DNA from: Punctularia strigosozonata HHB-11173 SS5
Lineage: Eukaryota > Basidiomycota > Agaricomycetes > Corticiales > Punctulariaceae
Length of the DNA: 64,000 nt
NCBI RefSeq assembly: GCF_000264995.1
Contig: NW_006767434.1
Coordinates: forward strand, 2,258,004 to 2,322,003
Direction: 5' to 3'
Part shown: positions 57,286-64,000 of the stretch, piece by piece
Layout of the letters: the number at the start of each line of letters is the position of its first letter
Numbering within the stretch: position 1 is the first letter of the stretch
Notes under the pieces: model-generated
What the model saw: the letters and a program-made list of their open reading frames with translations, nothing else
Told to the model about the DNA's origin: nothing
Databases searched by the model: none
Position numbers and translations under genes: made by a program

Positions 57286-58497
57286 TTAAATCTTGCGTGG
57301 AGCAAGCGCAACAGCGGATCCGTAGTTGTAGTGCTGGCCCACTGTCTGATGGATTGCGACCTTCGCATCCTTCTGGAACACCATGATGATGTCCGATCCG
57401 CCAAAATGGAAGAATGAGATCTCGTCACCCTTTTCGACCGTCTGACCCGCCTGAACGCTGAGCTTGACGGACGAGACCTGCGCCATGCCGATAGGGAGCA
57501 CAGCGACGAGACCGAGGTCGGGGTTGTCGATGAGGATCAAAGCGCGGGCCTGTAAGAACTGGTAGCCAGCCGTGTCCGGGGCGTCGAGGCTATCCTGCGG
57601 CGAGACGTCAATGACACCCTCCGTCTCGCGCTTGGAGCGGAGAGGGCGGTGCATGTGAAGCTGGGGGCGACCACTGCGCGAATTCGGATCAGTCTTCAGA
57701 ACGACCTCGAGGTAGCATATGCCGGGAATGACCTTGGCCTCAATGATCCTGCCCGAGACGGGAGCGTGTTGGCGATGATAATCCTGCGGACCAAGGAAGG
57801 AGTGTGTAAAGATGCCACCGGCGAAGGCGGGGCCGTGCTCGGTGTCGGCGAGCAGCTGCGAGATGCTCCATGGCACACCCTTGACGGAGAAAGTGGTGAT
57901 GTTGGCTTTGTCGTCGATTGGCCACTGCCCATCGTATGAGCAGTCCGCAGGGCTAGTGATCACGATCGACTCGAGAGTGTCGGGCGCGACCGGACGCAAC
58001 TCCTTCTTGATGTGCCGGGCGAAGAACTCGTTGAAAGTATTCCACTTAACACGGGGGTAATCCTGCATATGGTACTTGTCCGCAGCGTAGAAGGAGTCGA
58101 TGGACTCTTCGGTGATAGACCCGGGCTGGTCCATCCACTGACCCATCTCCTGGGCATATCGGATCAGCCAGTCGCTGAGCCATCTATACGGCGGCTTGGT
58201 GGAAGGATCAATGAGATCTTGGAACTGAGATACGGGAGGCAGGTCGATGATGAAGTAGAATAAACAAATGTGGAGGAAGACGTTGGTGCTGCTGTGGTCC
58301 TCGTAAGGAACCCAATGCACGTATTCATCCATGTAACGGAAGTAGTCTTCGACCGTGTGTACATCGTAGTCGTCAAAGACGGCGAGACCAGTATCATGCG
58401 CGCGAGAGAACGACAACCGGAACTGGGACTTGAATTCGGCATTCTCGGGATTGTTGTAGTAATCCACAAGCTCCTGAACGATGGTTGTGTGAGACAT
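57286..58497 (-). CDS. PSD-family pyruvoyl-type decarboxylase (PsiD-like)
   Basis: Intronless, 403 residues, from MSHTTIVQELVDYY to a TAA at 57286. An N-terminal helical region of about 150 residues precedes the PSD domain. Key motifs: NEFFARHIKKELRPV (155-170), SPAD (182-185, catalytic Asp), DYHRQHAPVSGRI (catalytic His 241/244), and FHFGGSD (363-369), where self-cleavage between G367 and S368 would leave the pyruvoyl group on S368. Classical phosphatidylserine decarboxylases use LGST and carry mitochondrial or Golgi targeting. This one has GGS, no signal and no membrane segment, so it belongs to the soluble fungal PSD-like group that includes the tryptophan decarboxylase PsiD. Substrate cannot be told from sequence. 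Confidence 0.88.
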   Translation of the reverse strand: MSHTTIVQELVDYYNNPENAEFKSQFRLSFSRAHDTGLAVFDDYDVHTVEDYFRYMDEYVHWVPYEDHSSTNVFLHICLFYFIIDLPPVSQFQDLIDPSTKPPYRWLSDWLIRYAQEMGQWMDQPGSITEESIDSFYAADKYHMQDYPRVKWNTFNEFFARHIKKELRPVAPDTLESIVITSPADCSYDGQWPIDDKANITTFSVKGVPWSISQLLADTEHGPAFAGGIFTHSFLGPQDYHRQHAPVSGRIIEAKVIPGICYLEVVLKTDPNSRSGRPQLHMHRPLRSKRETEGVIDVSPQDSLDAPDTAGYQFLQARALILIDNPDLGLVAVLPIGMAQVSSVKLSVQAGQTVEKGDEISFFHFGGSDIIMVFQKDAKVAIHQTVGQHYNYGSAVALAPRKI

Positions 58498-60303
58498 GAC
58501 TAATGCGCGTTAGCTTCGGTAATCACACAGAGAGAATTGCGCATACTGTAAGATGCCGAAAGCTCGGAGTGCACGGACTGAAAAGAATATATAATGTAAG
58601 TGGTTGTCTAGCTTGTTGAACTAGGCGGGCTCACAATGGTTCGCTTGATGAGGATCTGGGGACAAGTGAGTGCGTCGTTCCACCTTAAATACATCTTGAA
58701 GACAACCTCGAGATATTGAACGTCAGCTGTGTCCAGCCATCGGCAGCTACAGGTTTGGTACCCCATCGTGATTTACGGCCGCACGGATATGATCGATAGC
58801 AATGAGGACAGGGAGCACACCACACGTACGTGATGACAGCGAAGGGGATCGGAGGTTGGTCAACGCCGAGTGGCGCTAGGAATTGACCAAGAGGATCGGA
58901 GGTGCCCGACAAATTGTGTTGATTCGGGAGAAGCTATCTGCGATGTGTATGAAACCTGTCGCACTCCGTGAGAGCATGTCCAGCGCGTACAAGTGACATA
59001 CACTGACCAAAATACGTATCGATTTGGCGAGCTTGCGTTGAGGGTGATGATTATGGAGCGTATGACAAGACCAGCTTTCACCTGAACCAAGAGCGGCGGG
59101 AGCACGCCCGATCTTGAGGCCGCAAGACCTCCTATGGTGCCCATATATTAACGGTTTGGCAAGCCCGTACCTTTTCCAAAGACCTCGGAAGAAGCGCCCG
59201 CCATGATTAATATTGGAGTTAGTATGCATAGGTCGAAGAGCTCGAATCCCGGCGGTGTTGCCAAATCATGGTATCAAAGAGAGCGTTCGACGACTGCTAC
59301 CACGAGGTGTTAGCGACGTACTTCAAGCCAGACTTCGGTGCATATGCTGAGCAACCACCTGGGCAGTAGTAAGCTGTTAACCATTGACTCTTAACTAGAA
59401 CGAGATGCGAATCGATTTGCTTCACAATTGATATTCCTTCCTGTCACATGAATGTTACAGATGGTTGCCTTGCCAGCTTCCTATAAATGTGTTCGTGACA
59501 CATTATGTTCTCCTCCAGGAGACGAGGGCGATTGCCGGCACTAGCGATATGAGCACCGCAGAACGGGAGAAGCGTGTCCAGATTGCCCATCCACGAGTAA
59601 TGGGCTTGCGATAGATGACAGCAGAGTTCAACGGCCGATCATCAATTGTCAAGCAGGTGCTAGAAGGAACGTAAGGGGATCATGCGGGCCGACTCCCTCC
59701 ATAGTTTTTTCTCACTTTCAATGTTTCTCGAGAAAATTACAAGCAGATACGATAGGCGGAACATGGCAAACATTAATCAACGATCTTAGGGGCAGAGCAA
59801 AATGGTGCTAGAGAGCAGGCTCAGGGAAACAGAGTCCAAGGGCAACTTCTCCTGCAGATGTACATCCAGAGAGTTGGAGAATTTGCATAGCTAACGTAGT
59901 CCGAGCCATGTGGCATACAATTGCAGTCGAGAGAGGTATGCGGTCGACAGTCTACACCGCCATTCGGGATTCATATGTGGCCGCGTGTAACCCGCATCGA
60001 GCTCTCCTGTCGCACTCACCTGGCTGACATGTTTGCCCCCCAATCCCTACAGTCAAATGACATTCAAACTGGAGGAAGACTGAGCTTGCATATGGCGACA
60101 GTGTGCACGGCAAACGGACAGGGCACAGATATACGTGAGCCACATATCATTATAATGGGGTTGCACTGTGATTACACCATCACGCCACGTTCAGTCATGT
60201 CGTACTCCCCATATTGCCTTGTATCATGCATTACTACCATATATTACTCGTGACAGGCTGCACCATACATTGTATAGATACTCTACACAGCATCACCCAG
60301 AAG
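58498..60303. other. Long gene-poor spacer
   Basis: About 1.8 kb upstream of the PSD-family gene without a supported gene. A minus frame at 58876-59229 has a Gly/Ala-rich start (MGTIGGLAASRSG) but no continuation or family resemblance. No inverted-repeat element was found; one site near 59150 (ACGGTTTGGCAAGC) is only partly like the MITE end at 8030 and has no partner. Confidence 0.5.
58586..58595 (-). promoter_or_regulatory. TATA-like element of PSD-family gene
   Basis: TATATA at 58588-58593, about 90 bp upstream of the start codon at 58497. Confidence 0.4.
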
Positions 60304-61060
60304 CTACTCGTCAACACCCTGCCGAAACACAAGAGCCCACTGCGCGCGGGCAGGGCCCGGGCTCAGCGCGCGGAGCTGAGTCATTGGGATTGCCTCCATG
60401 CCGTCTCGCGCGACGAGCACATGGAGGACGGGGCCTGAGTAAGGGTCGTAGAGCGAGGCGGGCACGTTCAGATCATTGCAGTAGGACGACGGCGGCTGCG
60501 CGGGGTTCATGTACGGCAAAGGCGGGTCGGCGTACGGGTTGGCAGAAGCGGGGTATAACTCGGCAGTATAAGAGGCCGCAACGGATTGGGCATAGCCGCC
60601 ACCACCCACGCGTGAGTAGAACGGAAGAGCGCGTCGGGGAGAGCCAAAGCCACCGGAGGGCGATGACTTGGCGAACACGCCCGCTGAGCTTGGGCCACTT
60701 GATGGCTTCGTCTAAAAGTGGAAGAGCATCTTCAATCGTGAGCGCCAGAGGAGCGTAGGGCAGAGCACAGCAAGATATGGGTGACGGCGAGCGCAGGGCG
60801 TGGCTGACGATGAGCGCGGGCACAGTTGACGGCGATGGCGCGGGACACGACCAAGGACACGGCTGACTGTCAACCGTGTTCCCAGGGATATTGTAAGTAT
60901 GGGAACTCCAAAGACAATTTCTGAATGCGAACACGTTGGTTGACGAGGAAAGAGCGATTGCGAAGATGTGACAGCGCGAGTAAAGGCAGTCACCAGCAGT
61001 CACCATCGTACTTGCACGTGAAGCCTGATCTCGCGTCTCCCATTTTTCACTGCTCATTCC
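60304..61060 (-). CDS. Possible hypothetical gene, 3' exon most credible
   Basis: A 124-codon minus frame ending at 60304 has a clean protein-like composition: AKSSPSGGFGSPRRALPFYS, SANPYADPPLPYMNPAQPPS, and a stop after FRQGVDE. It has no ATG, so it would be a terminal exon, probably reached from an acceptor near 60690. Upstream frames at 60700-61060 (IEDALPLLDEAIKWPK) could be earlier exons, starting near the ADE8 promoter. I recognise no family. Confidence 0.3.
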
Positions 61061-61097
61061 AGGCGCGAGTTCAATCGCGAGTCCACCACTATCAACT

Positions 61098-61878
61098 ATG
61101 GCAGAGCGTCGGATAGTCGTCCTCATCTCCGGCGGAGGTCCGTGCGTGCCCGATCGGATTGTTATAGAGCGGCTTAGTTGTTTCTGATACAGGTTCTAAT
61201 CTCCAGGCCTTGATTGACGCGTGCAACACTCCGGCCCTGCCGAATGCGCGCATCGTTCTCGTACTATCCAACAGAAAGGCCGCGTACGGCCTTCAGCGGG
61301 CGCAGAACGCCCAGCCTCCAATACCGACCGCATACCTCGCCCTCCAGCCGTATCTGAAGACCAACCCCGGGAAGACGCGCGAGGATTACGATGCGGCGGT
61401 GGCGGACATCGTGCTCGAGGGGGAACCGGACGTGGTTGTCCTCGCAGGGTGGATGCATGTGCTGAGCGAGCGGTTCTTGGACGTTCTCGCGGGGAGGACG
61501 ACCGACCGCGCAAGCTCGAGTGACGCGCCGGCGATCCCTGTGATCAACCTCCATCCGGCCTTGCCGGGCGCTTTCGACGGCACACATGCGATCCAACGCG
61601 CGCATGAGGCCTTCCTACGCGGGGAAATTACGAAAAGCGGGGCGATGGTTCATCGCGTCGTGAAGGAGGTAGATCGCGGGGCACCAGTGGTTGTTAGAGA
61701 GGTGGAGATGAGAGAGGGTATGTCACTTTTGGATTTCCGCTGTTCCAGGCTGATCACGAAGATCTGTATCTTAGGCGAAGACCTGGATACATTCGAGAGT
61801 CGAATCCATGCCGCTGAGTGGGAGATCATCGTCGAAGCTACCAGGACAGTGTTAGACGAGACCAAACCTACAATATGA
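61098..61878 (+). CDS. ADE8: Phosphoribosylglycinamide formyltransferase (GART)
   Basis: Third step of purine synthesis: transfers formyl from 10-formyl-THF to GAR in the cytosol. Exons 61098-61137, 61193-61717 and 61775-61878 give 222 residues, the usual size for a stand-alone fungal enzyme. The substrate phosphate loop VLISGGGSNLQALID is completed across intron 1. Catalytic block VINLHPALPGAFDG contains the Asn and His of the N-x-H motif; the following GAMVHRVVKEVDRGAPVV carries the catalytic Asp (EVDRG). VVLAGWMHVLSERFL is the folate-site strand. The intact fold and motifs make an active enzyme likely. Confidence 0.95.
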
Positions 61879-62137
61879 ATCGTGGTGCACGCTCGAACCC
61901 ACCCCGAGCTTGACCTTGATGATGACACGCCATCAATGCCCGCAGAACTGCTGATTGCGGCTCAGTCGCACGTTTTCGAGCTTGCATTAATAAGCCTAGC
62001 CGTGACCACCGCATGGGTTCCTCTCGTTCGAGTGGGCGAGGGTAGATAAGTAGCGTCATTTGGATAATCTCTGTCGCCCTCAACTTGCCCACTCACGACC
62101 CCCACTTGCGGACTCGACCCGACTGTGGCACAGTGAT

Positions 62138-62946
62138 ATGCCTGACCCTATCATATTTTATGATATCCACAACACGGCGGCTACCGCGGAGGCACGCGCC
62201 TGGTCCCCGAACACGTGGAAGACGAGGTAAGACCTGTATCCCAATGATATGAAGCGGGTTCATCCTTAACGTTGAGGATCCGTAGGTACTCCCTAGGCTT
62301 CAAGGGTCTACCCTTCAAGACCGTATGGGTAGAGTATCCTGACATCGCCGCGCTCTACAAGCGCCTCGGAGCGACGGCAACGTCTACGAATCCCGACGGC
62401 TCACCATACTACACCCTCCCAATCATCCAAGACCCCTCCACGGGCGCGGTGGTCTCCGATTCGTGGAAGATCGCCGAGTACCTCGACGCCACCTACCCGG
62501 GCACGCCGCGACTGCTCCCCGCGGGCACGGCGACACTGCAGTCCGCGTTTCAGGCCGCGATCTGGTCCGCGGCGACTCAGCATCTGGCAGATCTGATGCA
62601 GGGCCCGACGAGCCGGCTGCTGACGCCGCGCAGCGAGGATTTCTTCCGGAACACGCGCGACGTCGAGGGCAGGTCTACGCGGCGCGACGAGCGCTGGGAG
62701 GCGGCGGAGGCGGGGTTCAAGCGCATCGCGGCGTGGTTCGACAAGAACGGCGAGGGAAGCCGGTGGGTGATGGGCGACACCGTCACGTTTGCGGACTTTG
62801 CGCTCGCGAGCTGGATCATTTGGGTGAGGCAGGTGGACGGACACGGGGATTGGCAGAAGGTCAAGGCGTGGGATGGTGGACGTTGGGTCCGCTATGTGGA
62901 TGGGCTCAGCAAATATGCCGTCTTTGACCAAGGGCAACTGTACTGA
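62138..62946 (+). CDS. Etherase-type glutathione S-transferase
   Basis: Exons 62138-62226 and 62286-62946 give 249 residues. The N-terminal thioredoxin fold begins MPDPIIFYDIHNTA, with AWSPNTWKTRYSLGFKGLPF and VWVEYPDI, a pattern of the basidiomycete GSTs related to bacterial LigE beta-etherase. The glutathione-binding SDSWKIAEYLDATYP (Asp-Ser in place of the common Glu-Ser) is present. The all-helical C-terminal domain follows (WVMGDTVTFADFALASWIIW). These enzymes are widespread in wood-decay fungi and act on aromatic or wood-derived compounds; a specific substrate is not implied here. Cytosolic. Confidence 0.9.
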
Positions 62947-63246
62947 AACATCGCGGTGTATAAACCCGAGTAGCATTGCATTAATGAATCACATGGATGA
63001 TGGAAATTGGGATGACGGAGATATCGAGACAGCTCAACTATCGCAGGGAAAGGCTCCAACCCACTTATCGAACAGTTGTAGCATTGAACCGTCAAGGGCA
63101 AGAGAGAAAGAAGAAACGGTGCGCCTGGAAAGCCGCGAAACACGGGTCGTGGTAAGAGCCCAAGCTGCAGCCGGCGCTTGGCGTCATCATCACAGCTCGG
63201 ACGAGCGCGCCTACACCATGCCTCTAGTGGCTCTTCCTCATACGCC

Positions 63247-64000
63247 ATGTCCATGCTCGCCAAGTTCCGTCAAGGCGCCCACAAGGCGCACCTACAAGCC
63301 AGCGCCTTCGTGAAGGATGCCGGCACCAAAGTCTCCTCCGAAACTCGGGATTTCGTCCAGGGATTCAGCTTGCCCGGCGAGGCGGAGAAGGCAGCCAAGA
63401 TCCTCGCCAGTTTTTTGGGTACGTCCGTACGGTGTTAGCATGACATCCTGTTCGTGATGGACGTTGCCGTAAACACACTCGTACAGCCGACCCTGATCAC
63501 CCCGAATCCGCCCTGAACGCGATACCGAAAGCCGTACTCCAACGAGCGCGCGGTGAGCACAACCACCCCGCATACCCCTCGTACTCCAAGTGGTCCTGAC
63601 GACAACCCTCAAACCCCCAGGCCTCGCCGTCTTCCAAGTGATCAAAGCCGGCTTCGTCTTCTCCGGCAAGGCCGGCTCCGGGCTCGTCATCGCCCGCCTG
63701 CCCGACGGCTCCTGGTCCGCGCCCTCCTGCATCGCGACCGGGGGCGTCGGCTGGGGCCTCCAGATCGGCGCGGACATCACCGACTTCGTGATCGTCCTCA
63801 ACTCGGAGGACGCCGTCCGCGCGTTTTCGATGGGCGGCAACGTCACCATCGGCGGGAACATCAGCGCCGCCGCGGGGCCCATCGGTACCGGCGGCAGCGT
63901 CCAGGCGTCCCTCGCGCATCCCGCGCCCATGTTCTCCTATTCCAAGTCCAAAGGTGTGCTTGCTAGTTTTTCGACATCATTTCTTCGCCGTGCTCATTGA
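63247..64000 (+). CDS. YSC84: Ysc84/SH3YL1-type SYLF-domain protein, 3' part outside window
   Basis: Start ATG at 63247 (MSMLAKFRQGAHKAH). Exons 63247-63418, 63487-63552 and 63621-63953, then the gene runs off the right edge. The SYLF domain is clear: FVQGFSLPGEAEKAAKIL, LNAIPKAVLQRARGLAVFQ, VIKAGFVFSGKAGSGLVIAR, GWGLQIGADITDFVIVLN, and GNISAAAGPIGTGGSVQASL. In yeast such proteins (Lsb3, Ysc84) bind phosphoinositides and actin at endocytic patches, with a C-terminal SH3 domain that would lie outside this window. The last visible donor is GTGTGC after 63953. Confidence 0.9.

Noticed and set aside
53660-58497. Psilocybin-type or other biosynthetic cluster around the PSD-family gene
   Set aside because: Neighbours are a phosphate carrier, an F-box protein and an empty spacer; no kinase, methyltransferase, P450 or transporter partner.
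59140-59175. Sequence resembling the end of the 8.03-kb MITE
   Set aside because: Match is only partial (about 10 bases) and no inverted partner lies nearby.

Overview
The window is nuclear DNA from a filamentous basidiomycete, most likely an Agaricomycete. Genes are close together on both strands. They are split by many introns of about 50-60 nt, mostly GT-AG. The encoded set is fungal housekeeping: SNF1 beta subunit, FACT Pob3 without an HMG box, an Rsa3-like ribosome factor, Eaf3, Csc1-like channel and Ysc84. It also holds families typical of mushrooms: an etherase-type GST, a PSD-family decarboxylase and a secreted GWFDPR protein. I see no operons, CRISPR arrays, rRNA or convincing tRNA genes, and no long autonomous transposon. 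Coordinates below come from manual splicing by protein-family consensus and splice-site reading. Exon ends are therefore inferences, although most models close to a whole number of codons.

Layout. 1-876: 3' part of a single-pass membrane protein. 1.7-3.5 kb: GAL83-like beta subunit of SNF1 kinase. 4.06-4.71 kb: a TA-flanked inverted-repeat transposon. 5.4-6.95 kb: a three-finger CCCH protein (minus). 8.03-8.45 kb: a MITE with perfect 28-bp inverted repeats. 8.5-10.3 kb: a PA-TM-RING ubiquitin ligase (minus), then RSA3. 11.15-14.45 kb is gene-poor, with two weak minus-strand candidates. 14.5-17.5 kb: CCT3 and cofilin. 17.7-23 kb: POB3 (minus) and alpha-actinin (plus) share a short divergent promoter. 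23-28.7 kb: DCAF4-like WD protein, a secreted protein of unknown function and EAF3, all minus. 29-34.3 kb: AVL9 and an NmrA-like reductase. 34.7-37.8 kb: a basic nucleolar-looking protein and an intronless 648-aa membrane protein (both minus). 39-40 kb: heme oxygenase. 40.9-45.7 kb: a CSC1-like channel. 45.9-47.7 kb: an O-fucosyltransferase-like enzyme. 48.2-53.4 kb: a membrane-anchored Cu/Zn SOD and MSH5, divergent. 53.5-56.9 kb: mitochondrial phosphate carrier and a TPR/F-box/LRR protein, divergent. 57.3-58.5 kb: an intronless PSD-family decarboxylase. 58.5-61.1 kb: mostly empty. 61.1-64 kb: ADE8-type GAR transformylase, etherase-type GST and the start of YSC84.

The genes do not form one pathway or a secondary-metabolite cluster. 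The most interesting points are local: several introns that only make sense with GC-AG borders (POB3, alpha-actinin, MSH5, the F-box gene), a Cu/Zn SOD with its own membrane anchor, a PsiD-like member of the PSD family, a conserved-looking secreted protein without a known function, and two non-autonomous DNA transposons.
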